This document shows, piece by piece, positions 22,438 through 33,180 of a stretch of DNA of 64,000 bases. The stretch spans positions 1 through 64,000 of the forward strand of contig JNDT01001619.1 in NCBI GenBank assembly GCA_000697055.1, read 5' to 3'. Source of the DNA: Saksenaea vasiformis B4078. Its lineage: Eukaryota > Mucoromycota > Mucoromycetes > Mucorales > Saksenaeaceae. Within the stretch, counting starts at the first letter, position 1. The number at the start of each line of letters is the position of its first letter. A program made the translations under genes and the position numbers. The notes under the pieces were generated by a model. It worked only from the letters and a program-made list of their open reading frames with translations. It had not been told where the DNA came from and made no database searches.

Positions 22438-25400
22438 TCACGACCCTCGTAGATTACGAAGGCTATTTTGCGCCGCTGCATTTCCTTGATCTGCCGCTTT
22501 TCTGTAAAATTCAATTGCTTTGGAGTAATCGGGTTCAACACCGTATCCTTTCTGGTACATGAATCCAAGGCGGTTTTGCGCCGCTGCATTTCCTTGATCT
22601 GCCGCTTTTCTGTACAGGTCAATTGCTTTGGAGTAGTCGGGTTCCACACCATATCCTTTCTGGTACATGAATCCAAGATTATATTGCGCCGCTACATTTC
22701 CTTGATCTGCCGCTTTTCTGTACAATTCAACCGCTTTAGAATAGTCGACATCTACACCATATCCTTTCTGGTACATGGACGCAAGTCTCCGCTGTGCCGC
22801 TGTATCTCCTTGATCCGCTGCTCTTCTGAACAATTCAACCGCTTTGAAATAGTCAACTTCCACACCATATCCATTTTTATACATGAATCCAAGGCAGTTT
22901 TGCGCATTTGAATCTCCTTGATCGGCCGCTTTCACGTACGATTCAACCGCTTTAGAGTAGTCGACATCTACACCATACCCTTTCTGGTACATGAATCCAA
23001 GAAGGCTTTGCGCATTTGCGTCTCCTTGATCTGCCGCTTTTGTGTACAATTCAATCGCTTTTGAGTAGTCAACATCTACACCATATCCTTTTTGGTACAT
23101 GAATCCAAGGCTTTTTTGCGCCGCTACATCTCCTTGGTCAGCCGCTTTTCTGTACAATTCAATTGCTCTGCGGTAGTCAACATCTACACCATATCCATTT
23201 TGATACATGTATCCAAGATTATGCTGGGCCGCTGCATTTCCTTGATCCGCCGCTTTTCTGTACAATTCAATTGCTTTGGAGTAGTCGACATCTACACCAT
23301 ACCCATTTTGATACAGGAATCCAAGATCATGTTGTGCCATTACATTTCCTTGATCCGCCGCTTTTCTGAACAATTCAATCGCTTTCGAGTAATCGACATC
23401 TACACCATATCCTTGATGGTACATGAATCCAAGATTATGTTGTGCCGCTGCATTTCCTTGATCCGCTGCTCTTCTGAACAATTCAACCGCTTTGGAATAG
23501 TCAACGTTTACACCGTATCCATTTTTATACATGAATGCAAGATTATGTTGTGCCCATACATTTCCTTGATTCGCCGCTTTGCTGAACAATTCAACTGCTT
23601 TTGAGTAATCAACGCCTACACCATATCCATTTTGATACATAAATCCAAGGCGATTTTGCGCATTTGCGTCTCCTTGATCTGCCACTTTTCTGTAAAATTC
23701 AACCGCTTTCGAGTAGTCGATATCTACACTATATCCTTTCTGGTACATGGAACCAAGAGTTCTTTGAGTCACTGCATTTCCTTGATCATCAGCTCTTCTG
23801 TACAATTCAACTGCTTGGGAATAGTTAACATCCACATCATATCTGTTTTGATACATGAATGCAAGATTGCGTTGTGCCGCTACATTTCTTAGATCCGCCG
23901 CTTTTCTGCACAATTCAATTGCTTTGGAGTGGCCGACATTTACACCATACCCATTTTGGTGCACGAATTCAAGGTCACGTTGTGCCATTACATTTCCTTG
24001 ATTCGCCGCTTTTGTGTACAATTCAATCGCTTTCAAGTAGTCAACAGCTACACCATATCCTTTCTGATACATGAATCCAAGATTATGTTGTGCCGCTGCA
24101 TTTCCTTGATCCGCTGCTCTTCTGAACAACTCAACTGCTTTGGAGTAGTCGACGTCCACGCCATATCCTTGATGGTACATGAATCCAAGATTATGTTGTG
24201 CCGCTGCATTTCCTTGATCCGCTGCTCTTCTGAACAATTCAGCCGCTTTGGAATAATCAACTTCCACACCATATCCTTGGTGGTACATCAGTCCAAGATT
24301 ATGTTGTGCCGCTGCATGTCCTTGATCCGCTGCTCTTCTGAACAATTCAGCCGCTTTGGAATAATCAACTTCCACACCATATCCTTGGTGGTACATCAGT
24401 CCAAGATTATGTTGTGCCGCTGCATGTCCTTGATCCGCTGCTCTTCTGAACAATTCAGCCGCTTTGGAATAATCAACTTCCACACCATATCCTTGGTGGT
24501 ACATCAGTCCAAGATTATGTTGTGCCGCTGCATGTCCTTGATCCGCTGCTCTTCTGAACAATTCAGCCGCTTTGGAATAATCAACTTCCACACCATATCC
24601 TTGGTGGTACATCAGTCCAAGATTATGTTGTGCCGCTGCATGTCCTTGATCCGCTGCTCTTCTGAACAATTCAGCCGCTTTGGAATAATCAACTTCCACA
24701 CCATATCCTTGGTGGTACATCAGTCCAAGATTATGTTGTGCCGCTGCATGTCCTTGATCCGCTGCTCTTCTGAACAATTCAGCCGCTTTGGAATAATCAA
24801 CTTCCACACCATATCCTTGGTGGTACATCAGTCCAAGATTATGTTGTGCCGCTGCATGTCCTTGATCCGCTGCTCTTTTGTATAGTTCAACCGCTTTGGA
24901 ATGGTCAACATCTACACCATATCCATTTTGATACATGAATGCAAGAAGGTTTTGCGCATTTGCGTCTCCTTGATCCGCCGCTTTTCTGTACAATTCAGTT
25001 GCTTTGGAGTAGTTAACGTCTACACCACATCCTTTCTGGTACATGAATCCAAGTGCGAATTGCGCAGATGCGTTTTCTTGATCTGCCGCCTTTCTGTACA
25101 ATGCAATCGCTTTGGAGTAGTCTCTGTAAACTCCGAGTCCAAATCGGTGCATGAACCCAAGACTGCACTGTGCATCTGCGTTTCCGACGTTGCTGGCGCT
25201 TTCGCACCATCTGATTGCCTTTTTACACCACTCAATTGCTTCTTCTTCGTCGTTTTCCACACCTTCTCCCCAATAATACATCTCGCCAATTCTAACTTGC
25301 GCAATTCCATGTCCATTGTCTGCCGCCTTCCTATACCATTTCATTGCTGTTGCATAATCCCTGTCCGCACCTCGACCGAACCTGTACATATCTCCACGTT

Positions 25401-26984
25401 GGACTTGTGAATTTTCGTTTTCTCGTCCAGCCGCCTTTCCATGCGAGTTGGCATCCTCGTTGTTGTCTAAACTCAAGCGATCCTCGTCGCTATCGGAGTC
25501 ATCTGGTTGATTTCTCCTATCTCCGACCTCAGGATCAACCATCATTTCTTCCGGGACAATATCGCCCAATTCATGCATCCAATCTCTATCATCGTCCACA
25601 CTGGTCGATTCGTTTTGGATAACTTCAGTTTCGCAATCAATTTCTCCTTCTGCCGGATTATTACTACTCATACCGAGTTCATTCACGCTATCTCGGTTGC
25701 TGCGTCGGTCGTCGTCCTTGTTCTGGGTATTTTTCCTCTCAACATGGGTGCTTCTTTCATGACCCATGCTTTTCTGCTGGCTTTCAGTCCTTTCACTTTT
25801 GGCTCGGAGATCACTCCTTCTCTCTTCACAATCTTTGGGTGCTCCGGCATACTTGATATTTACTGCTTGGTCAAAGTTACCATCGGAAAATGCCTTGTCA
25901 TACACGTCCTTTACTTGAGAACGCTCTCTTTCCCCGAGAACATCAAACATTGGCTTCATATCTTTGAACAGGATCATTGCAGGCTCCGACTTTGTGGTTT
26001 CTTTCCACTTTTCTAGCCCATCCATGAAAAGCAGGTCGGTGTCGCCGCCTAGCGCAAAGTCGTCTAGCAACTATAGCCGACAAGTACGGCGACGTACCTA
26101 CGACTTTCCAATCTCTGTGAATTTTTACCGCTTTTGTGACACTTTCCGCCACATCATTGCTAATGCAGATTTCGTTATGTTGTCCTGCCGTTCCTTTGAT
26201 ACCTTGCACCTTTAGGTACTCTTGCGGGCAAGCAAGTATGCCACCTGAAGTCAAAGCATCAATAGTTAGAATTATTTACGATAAGACTTCTAGTACCAAG
26301 TAAGATCTTTGAAGGGTAGTAGTAACCAAAGCTTCCAAATACGGTCTGCAGCGCTTCGTACTTTTCCTTGTTGGTGTCTTTCTTCAGAGCGTCCTTCACA
26401 GCTTGCTTGAAAGCAGCAGTTGGTTTAATGAAGTTTGGGGAAATGCATGCCTGAGGTGGACTTTATTAGCTGTTCTATTTGTTGGAAATCTGGGCGCTTC
26501 TTTACCTCTCCCCAGGAAATATAAGAGACGGTATATTCGGCTTTGCTGTTTGAAATTGGAGACCGATTATGTTGATGGAAGCGACAGTCAATTTCTGCAG
26601 CAATGTCGTACACAAATGTTTTGGAAGGAAGAGAGTGGAAGTTGGCGTCAATAAGTAATTCGTCCATGAACTTGTTCGTGTCGATGGCTTTCGTACACGT
26701 ATATTCCAAAAGTGGCTTATTGCATGGATATTCGTGAACAAGTCTTCTCATACTATCCTTTTCTTGATCGATTTCTATTGCAGAGTACTGTGCCGAGCAT
26801 CCGTCAAAATGGAAACCACGAGTGCACCTGTTGACAACATCGTATGTCAAGAATCTGTCAAGCTTTTTGACACGCTAAATAAGCATACAAAGGAAAAATA
26901 GGTGCTTGTAATTACGTTGAATGATAACCCGTTTTCTGTGTTGCAGGGATTCATTAAGGTAGAGAAAGAGAGACGTGGTGGCAT
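22438..26984 (-). CDS. Giant Sel1-repeat protein with MACPF-like N-terminal region
   Basis: Exons 26984-26916, 26874-26506, 26450-26297, 26244-26098, 26048-22438 give 1449 aa. Residues about 24-300 resemble the divergent MACPF-like proteins numerous in Rhizophagus and other Mucoromycota: a TENG...VKKLDR start, FGSFGYYYPSKILLGG, then WKVVGGDTDLLFMDGLEKW and the MKPMFDVLGE segment. An acidic linker with DSDSDED follows. Residues about 463-1442 are 27 Sel1 (SLR) repeats of 36 aa with consensus LGFMYQKGYGVDVDYSKA followed by AADQGN..AQ. Sel1 arrays are protein-interaction solenoids. No kinase domain is present, though relatives may carry one. Six central repeats are identical in DNA. The start is uncertain: an in-frame ATG also occurs at 26954, and upstream exons may be missing because a transposase relic lies upstream. 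Confidence 0.8.
24211..24876. repeat. Identical 108-bp tandem array inside the Sel1 gene (about 6.2 units)
   Basis: A 108-bp unit (36 codons) recurs without visible mismatch from about 24211 to 24876; the marker CCTTGGTGGTACATCAGTCC appears at 24275, 24383, 24491, 24599, 24707 and 24815. Flanking Sel1 units keep the same period but differ at many positions. The pattern indicates recent in-frame expansion or gene conversion, and the copy number may vary among strains or be collapsed in assemblies. Confidence 0.92.
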
Positions 26985-27509
26985 GTGCTATCTATTTATC
27001 AATTTGATGGATGGGAACGGTGCCACAAAGTTTATGCTAAGCCCAACGCCTAAAAGCCAAACATGGAGAGATGCCGTGGAACTGTTAACATTATACTAAT
27101 GCAGACAATGCCCACCTTTTGCCTGATAGGCAAATAGCCAACTGATTTCCAATTTACAAGGGCTATGATGACCGTAGCGTCTGTTCGTGCGGCTTCGCTA
27201 TATGAACAATGCAGGTTTGCAGTCGCATTCACCAGTAAATGGCTCGTCAATGGCGATATCTCTAGTTGTCATTCATTTTTCTCATGTAATCTTGCAGGTC
27301 ATATTCTGGCACTCACTTCTCACGCACTTCACTTATATTGACGATCACAACGGAGGACCCACTACTTTTTCAACCACTCAAAGTATCTACCATGTCAAAC
27401 AGTTGCGGAAAATGGATCCGCTCATTGATTGTAATCCAGCCTTTGAAAATCTTAGCACGCACTCCCTTGCGTGTACAGGTGGGCTCTCCCGGCATAAATT
27501 ACACTTCCT

Positions 27510-27861
27510 TTGCAATATTTGTCTAGAGTTACCGCGGCAAAAGTTGAACTATTCTTTCCTACGGGTTCCTTTCGTTGTAGGTGCATTCTGCCCAAAGAAC
27601 ATGTGAAGGTCGTTACTGATTTTATTGATGCTAATTCCTCTGCTGTTGTCACTGAAGTGACTGAGCATTTAATGCACCAGTTGGATGACCTTAAAGTCAC
27701 CTATATAACTTTTTATAACTTCGTTAGAACAGAGTGACCTTTCGATGAAACAAGTAGAGTTTCATTTTGTGAAGACAATTTTCCCAGAAGATGCTGCAAC
27801 ATATGTAACTGCAAAGAAAAAGAAGTACAAAGAAGCAAAAAGCATTGAAAAGCATGTCTGA
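27510..27861 (+). pseudogene. Relic of a Tc1/IS630-type transposase (HTH part)
   Basis: 27510-27737 encodes VVTDFIDANSSAVVTEVTEH and LDDLKVTYITFYNFVRTE, matching the DNA-binding half of Mucoromycota Tc1/IS630-like transposases (a D.N...VT.V...L followed by V..FM+.EC). The frame then hits a TGA at 27735-27737, while the next segment, DLSMKQVEFHFVK, continues in another frame (27733-27861), so a frameshift is present. No catalytic DDE part or terminal repeats were found nearby. It is a decayed copy, recognised by resemblance only. Confidence 0.55.
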
Positions 27862-29416
27862 TTTTCAGCTTGGTTCAGTTTTGTATAATCTTTTCATAGC
27901 TCTATTTGTGCAATGGTGTTATACGACTGTGAAGGGCGTTATGGGAGGATCCTGTAACTGCCAAGTCCTTATCTTTGGAAAGCAACGACGATTTACGAAA
28001 AGAATAACACATTCCTTCGTTCTTCGTCGTATTTGCGCTATCTTGATGATACAGCGCCCCCTCTCTAATTTTAAAAGCCTTTGATTTAGACACCCATCCT
28101 TTTCAAGAAATTTGGCGGAAACGGCTGGAAAGCATAGTGCAGATTTTCAAAGCTCGGGGACTTTATAAATACTCTGTGCTATGGATGATCAGGTGGCTGT
28201 CACAATTGTTCCACAATTGATCGTGTACCAGGTACTCGCTTCGCACAAACAGTAAATCCCATGGGGTATCTTATGTATCAAAGACAACATACGATTGTTT
28301 TTCTTATTTCGTGTATTGACACGTGCAGTACGAGAGAGAGGAGACATAGAGTTGGTATCGATGCCTGAGTGTTTCCATCGTGATGGTACAGTAATGCGTT
28401 GTTAATACATTTATCCTATGAACACAAGGGACGTTTTAACAACTTTTTTAATCGGAAAAGCAAGCATTATTTACACGCAAAAGTACTCATTTTAAACTTC
28501 GGGAAGTGTTTGAACCTAGGTTGTGCTCCGACAAACACTCTATTTCTCGTTCTCTTCATGATTGCGCCATCGCTTATCGATGCCATACTCGCAGGAACCC
28601 TTATCCATACTGTCTTCACATCCAACATAGTTCCATACATATCTATCGGACCCCGCAGTTGTCATCGTATGCGTCGATATCTGGTTCCGATATCGGACAT
28701 ATTTTAGCACAGCATCCTCCACATCCCGAAGAATCCAAACGAATCTCGGTTTTGGGATTTAGCATGAATCAAACAAGAGCTAAGTCATCGATAGGGGAAG
28801 TTCCAACGAGTTCCAGTCATCAAGCGTATCGACCGTTCAAAGCAGCCAATCATGTAAGAAAACAAAGAACCTGGCAAAATAAACCTTTTGCCGTTATAAC
28901 CCCGATCCATCGTTCCGATCTGTAGTCGAAGAGCAGAGCGATTCTTTATTAGTCAAGTTGAAAAAAAAAGATTTAAGACATTCTCTTATTTCGATTTCTT
29001 TCTTCGTACCGTGTCGCACTAATTATTGCTATTAGATCTGATATGATATATAGAATGAATCTTCTACATAAAGAGATATCTAGTCCAAAATTTGTGTAAA
29101 CTTTGAAATCTGTTTTGGATTTGGGGTAAGACGACAGTAATATAATAGAATGGGCTGTTTTACAGAGGTTGTATAAGATATGTTTCTAGCCGTAAATGAT
29201 GAAACAAACGGTGCCGAGAAAATATATTGGCGTTTACCGGATTATGTCGGCTTACCGTACGGAAATTTTTGATTCGCCGCTCGATGTACCAGGTTTATGC
29301 CACTGATCGCTGTCGATTTTGGCTTCGGATAAACCCTGGTCCGCCGGCATGGCGATCTGTGGATCAGATTAACGTCTTGTACGCTGCAACGACGCTTAAT
29401 GGTAATTCCTGACATC

Positions 29417-29424
29417 TATATAAA
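29417..29424 (+). promoter_or_regulatory. TATA box of the DHA1 transporter gene
   Basis: TATATAAA lies 44 bp upstream of the chosen ATG at 29468. With initiation about 30 bp downstream of a TATA box, it favours 29468 over the earlier in-frame ATGs at 29399 and 29441. Confidence 0.5.
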
Positions 29425-29467
29425 TGTGCTTCATTTTCAGATGTTCAACTGCATCAAATTATTCAAC

Positions 29468-31173
29468 ATGCCCGACGAGGCTGAACCTAACACAACTTTT
29501 ACTACCACCACCATCACTACCACAGCTATCACTAGCGACATGAATGAAAATCATACTGAGTATGCACACTCATCGTCAAGTACGGTCCATGATCAGCCTC
29601 AGAACCCTTCAGATATCACCAACGCCATACGTACCATGTCTGTACATCCTTATGCATCAAAACATACAGACCTAGAAGCACAACAATCAAGAACGCCCTC
29701 TGGCACGGAAAAGCCGATAGTGCGTTACGTAACCTGGGATGGCGACTCTGATCCTGAAAATCCAAACAACTGGTCCAAGCTTTATCGTTGGGTGTACACA
29801 ATTATTGTGGCCTTTCTGGTAGTTTCGGCTGCCTTTGGGTCTTCTGTTGTTACTGGTCGACTTCAAGGTCCCGTTGATGACTTTGGTGTCTCCATGGAAA
29901 TATCTACACTTCAGGTTTCTCTCATTGTCTTTGGTTTTATGACTGGCCCTCTCCTCTGGAGTCCTCTAAGCGAGGTTATTGGAAGAAAACCAGTATACGT
30001 CGTCGCCCTCGGTATTTATGTCATCTTCAACATTCCCTGTGCAGTGGCTCGCAATATCGAAACTCTGTTGGTTTGCCGTTTCTTTGGTGGTTTCTTTGCC
30101 TCTGCTGCTCTTACTCTTGCTGGTGGAACGATCAGCGACTTGTTCCCTACAAACGAACGTGGTAACGCCATCGCCTACTTTGCCGCTGCCCCCTACGCTG
30201 GTCCAGTACTAGGACCTATCGTCGGTGGTTGGATCTCCGTCGGTACCCAAAGCTGGCGTTGGATTTATTGGGTAAGTGCCACTTCGTAAACTACGAAAGA
30301 CAAATCAATTAACATTTTGTTTCAAAAAAGGTTAACATGATGTTTGCCGGTGTTATGTGGATCATCATTTGCCTCATGCCCGAGACATACCATCCCGTTC
30401 TGCTCAAGAAGCGTGCCAAACGACTCCGATTCGAGACAGGTGACCCAAGCTACGTAACGGTTGAAGAAGAATTTCCCGTTCCATTGTCTGAACTAGTCAA
30501 GTCCACTTTGGTGCGTCCTTTCGAGATGCTGGTAACCGAGCCAGTTCTGCTGTTCATGTCCATGTACATTGCCATTATCTATGCCCTGTTGTACGCTTTC
30601 TTCTTCGCTTATCCTATCATCTTTGGTGAAATCTACGGTATGAATGATGGCGAGATCGGTCTCACCTTCTGTGGTGTGCTTATCGGAACCGCTTTTGCCT
30701 TGGTGGCCACGCCCTACTCTGAGAAAGTATATAATCAAGTCGCTGCAAGCAGTCCAACAGGAAAGGCTACGCCAGAGGACCGTCTTCCTGGTATGATGGT
30801 TGCTGCTCCATTTGTTCCAATCTCGCTCTTTATCTTTGGTTGGACATCTTACCCCTGGGTCCACTGGATCGGTCCTTGCTCCTCAGGCATTCCTTTTGGC
30901 TTTGGCATGGTGATGATTTACTACTCAGCCAACAACTACATCATTGATTGCTTCCCGCGTTATGTCACCTCAGCACTGGCTGCCAAAACTGTTGTTCGTT
31001 CGGGTGGTGGCGCCGCCTTCCCTCTCTTTATCGTCTACATGTATCATCGCCTGGGCAACCAATGGGCTAGCACTTTGCTTGCATTCATCAGTCTTGCCAT
31101 TGTTCCAATTCCATTCGCCTTTTACAAGTACGGTGCCAAGATCCGTGCACGCAGTAAAATGTGTACTCAATAA
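29468..31173 (+). CDS. MFS multidrug:H+ antiporter, DHA1 family (Tpo1/Flr1-like)
   Basis: Exons 29468-30271 and 30331-31173 (59-nt intron) give 548 aa. After a Thr-rich cytosolic N-terminus, DGDSDPENPNNWSKLYRW is the hallmark that precedes helix 1 of fungal DHA1 drug carriers. SPLSEVIGRKPVYV carries the loop 2-3 signature motif A, and APYAGPVLGPIVGGW is antiporter motif C. The RFFGGFFASAALTLAGG and GGGAAFPLF segments also fit. About 12 membrane helices are expected at the plasma membrane or vacuole, exporting drugs, polyamines or weak organic compounds. In-frame ATGs at 29399 and 29441 are alternatives, but TATATAAA at 29417 and an intron-like TTTTCAG before 29441 make them less likely. Confidence 0.92.
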
Positions 31174-31602
31174 CTTCCCAATAATTGCTTCATCCTACGT
31201 ATACTTAATTTATCATTTTTTTAGCATCTACTTGCATTTCTGTAATAAACCATAGCAATTACTACCATTTAACCTCTCGCTGTTGCCATATTCAGAAAAA
31301 AAATCTAGCCGCAGATGATTCCATCGTTGCAGCCTAAGCAAGTGAGATCGTCACTGCACGAGGAACAAAAACATCACGGACTCTCCTGCTCTATTAAAAA
31401 TAAGGCATAACACGTCCCAGATGAAAGGGAGAACTACTTTTTTTGATCGGGCTGTGCCGTAAACTTTTACTTGTTGAACAAAATGAACTCCTTTTTTTCT
31501 TGGTCTCCTAAATGAAAAAGAACCCCCTGTTCAAATTCCATGAACAACATATAATTTTCCGCGCCTATCTTGAAAACAACTTCATATCGCAACTTACGTT
31601 CT
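31174..31602. other. Intergenic, promoter of the arrestin-like gene
   Basis: The 3' flank of the DHA1 gene and the upstream region of the arrestin-like gene. No TATA box or other clear motif was seen. Confidence 0.4.
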
Positions 31603-33180
31603 ATGGATAACAAACAAATTAATTACTGCAAACGGAGCACCAGTCGTGAGCTACTGTTGCCGAGTGATCCAAACATTGTTGCTCCCAATCTGCAATTGTC
31701 TTTGGATCTTCCCACATGTTCTGACTATGTTCCAGCGTATTGGCCAGGCCAAGATGTCACTGGACAGCTGCAAATAAACATTGACGACCCTGTCGAGGTG
31801 TTGTATCTGCGAGTCGCACTGTATGGACAATGTCAGGTTCATGAACGACCAGGACAACCATTACGGCACGGCATGTTTGACTACTTGGAAAATAAGCAGC
31901 TACTGAATACTGGTTTTCGAATAACACGGCGCCCGATGAACTCAGCTTCACCCGATAGCGACAGGAAGCCAGGGTTGAAAGCGAGCAAGGAGAAATACAG
32001 CAGCATCCGGTCGTTACGAGACAAGAAGACAACAAAGGAGAAATCGCGGCTGGATAAGAGTGTCGAAAGACTGATTCGCGACATTGCAAACAAAGAGGAT
32101 CAATCCGGCGCTCACAAGGCTAAATTGCAGCAGTTTACTTCATTACTTGCCAGCTCTGGCAAAAATGCCGCCTTTACGCTGCCTTCGAGCAAGCACAAGA
32201 TCCAGTTTTCCCTTCACATATCGAACACAAAGAATCTCCCAGGAACTTTTGACCATTCACATTATCTCATACGTTATCGTGTGGTAGCTGTCATGCTGTG
32301 CAGACACATTCAGAGTGGTACAGAAATGACAACATATAGCACCCTTCCATTCAAATTAGAGTCATTGGTCAATATATCGTCTGATCTTAGGTTTGCAAGT
32401 CCTCTGCAGACAAATTGGGCTATTTGTACCGTCGGAAATGCGCCGTGGTGGTATTCTACTTGGCGTATACGTGCTTGTAGATGGCGAACCACGAATCAGT
32501 GGTTACAACGGGAGGAGGAGAACGACAAGTCGGATGGCGGACGACCACATTGCTTAAAGACACCATTATTAAATCGGCTATTCGGAATCACTTGGCCTTC
32601 ATGGTGGCGTTTAGGCGATGACAGCGGTGTATCTAGCGGTCATCTCCGATCTTTAGCCCGGCTGCCAAGACAAGCATTCGTACGAGGCCAAGTCATTCCT
32701 CTCAACGTCGACTTGATTAACGAAGCCAATGTACGCCTTGCTGCTGTATCTGTTCATGTAGCACTGGTACGAAAAGTACTTATGACTAGCCATCTGGGAG
32801 AGGTGGTGGACTCTACTGTGATCTACGAAACAAGCCCTGTTTACGAAGAGCAAGGATATTTCCATTCAAACAAAATGTATTTCAACTTGGGTGATTGCGT
32901 ACGTGTACCCGATCAGTGCGTTTGTACCGTTCCTTCTGAAGCAACGCGTGACACTATTGAAATTATGTACGACATCGAAGTCAAAGTGCATGTGCTGGCA
33001 GTGATCACCAAAGAAGACGGTATATTCGCTGATCCATTGGAGGAGGCGACATATCACCAACCGTCGATGACAACGGATATCCTAAAATTCCAGAAGTTAG
33101 CCGATAGCAATTCCAGCCAGTATAGGCTTTATACACTAACGCATTCACCGCTATCTATTGTTGTTGGTAGTTTAGATTAA
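31603..33180 (+). CDS. Arrestin-fold (alpha-arrestin-like) protein
   Basis: A single exon of 525 aa starting at the ATG at 31603 (MDNKQINYCK). The N-terminal arrestin half has YWPGQDVTGQLQINIDDPVE, the strand YLRVALYGQCQVHE and the conserved FSLHISNTKNLPGTFDHSHY region before LIRYRVVAVML. The C-terminal half has FVRGQVIPLNVDLINEANVR and VYEEQGYFHSNKMYF, ending IEIMYDIEVKVHV. A basic Ser/Lys-rich insert (about residues 115-180) and a second loop near 305-350 interrupt the fold. Alpha-arrestins recruit Rsp5/Nedd4 ubiquitin ligases to membrane transporters. No PPxY motif was seen, so a direct adaptor role is uncertain. It lacks introns, unlike most neighbours. Confidence 0.82.
   Translation: MDNKQINYCKRSTSRELLLPSDPNIVAPNLQLSLDLPTCSDYVPAYWPGQDVTGQLQINIDDPVEVLYLRVALYGQCQVHERPGQPLRHGMFDYLENKQLLNTGFRITRRPMNSASPDSDRKPGLKASKEKYSSIRSLRDKKTTKEKSRLDKSVERLIRDIANKEDQSGAHKAKLQQFTSLLASSGKNAAFTLPSSKHKIQFSLHISNTKNLPGTFDHSHYLIRYRVVAVMLCRHIQSGTEMTTYSTLPFKLESLVNISSDLRFASPLQTNWAICTVGNAPWWYSTWRIRACRWRTTNQWLQREEENDKSDGGRPHCLKTPLLNRLFGITWPSWWRLGDDSGVSSGHLRSLARLPRQAFVRGQVIPLNVDLINEANVRLAAVSVHVALVRKVLMTSHLGEVVDSTVIYETSPVYEEQGYFHSNKMYFNLGDCVRVPDQCVCTVPSEATRDTIEIMYDIEVKVHVLAVITKEDGIFADPLEEATYHQPSMTTDILKFQKLADSNSSQYRLYTLTHSPLSIVVGSLD

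Larger units (their letters stand above)
26985..29467. other. Accessory DNA upstream of the Sel1 gene, with a transposase relic
   Basis: Besides the relic at 27510-27861 no gene is supported. A 140-codon plus-strand frame at 28506-28925 ends in a hydrophilic Ser-rich peptide; its length is compatible with chance. The right edge is the promoter of the DHA1 transporter, with TATATAAA at 29417-29424. Confidence 0.4.

Noticed and set aside
23929..24885. A 318-codon plus-strand frame opposite the Sel1 repeats
   Set aside because: The repeat period is a multiple of three, so one stop-free antisense frame is copied with every unit. It has no family pattern, and the minus strand encodes clear Sel1 repeats.
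22450..25200. CRISPR array
   Set aside because: Regular repeats exist, but they are contiguous 108-bp coding units without spacers, in a eukaryotic gene.
26067..26097. A 31-nt intron in the Sel1 gene (GTAGGT...CTATAG)
   Set aside because: Too short; the GTACGT...GCTAG alternative (26097-26049) is 49 nt and gives WKVVGGDTDLL, matching homologues.
28162..28232. A start of a spliced gene at ATG 28181 after TTTATAAATA
   Set aside because: The TATA-like box is only about 10 bp before the ATG, so transcription would begin downstream of it, and no frame-keeping exon chain could be built.
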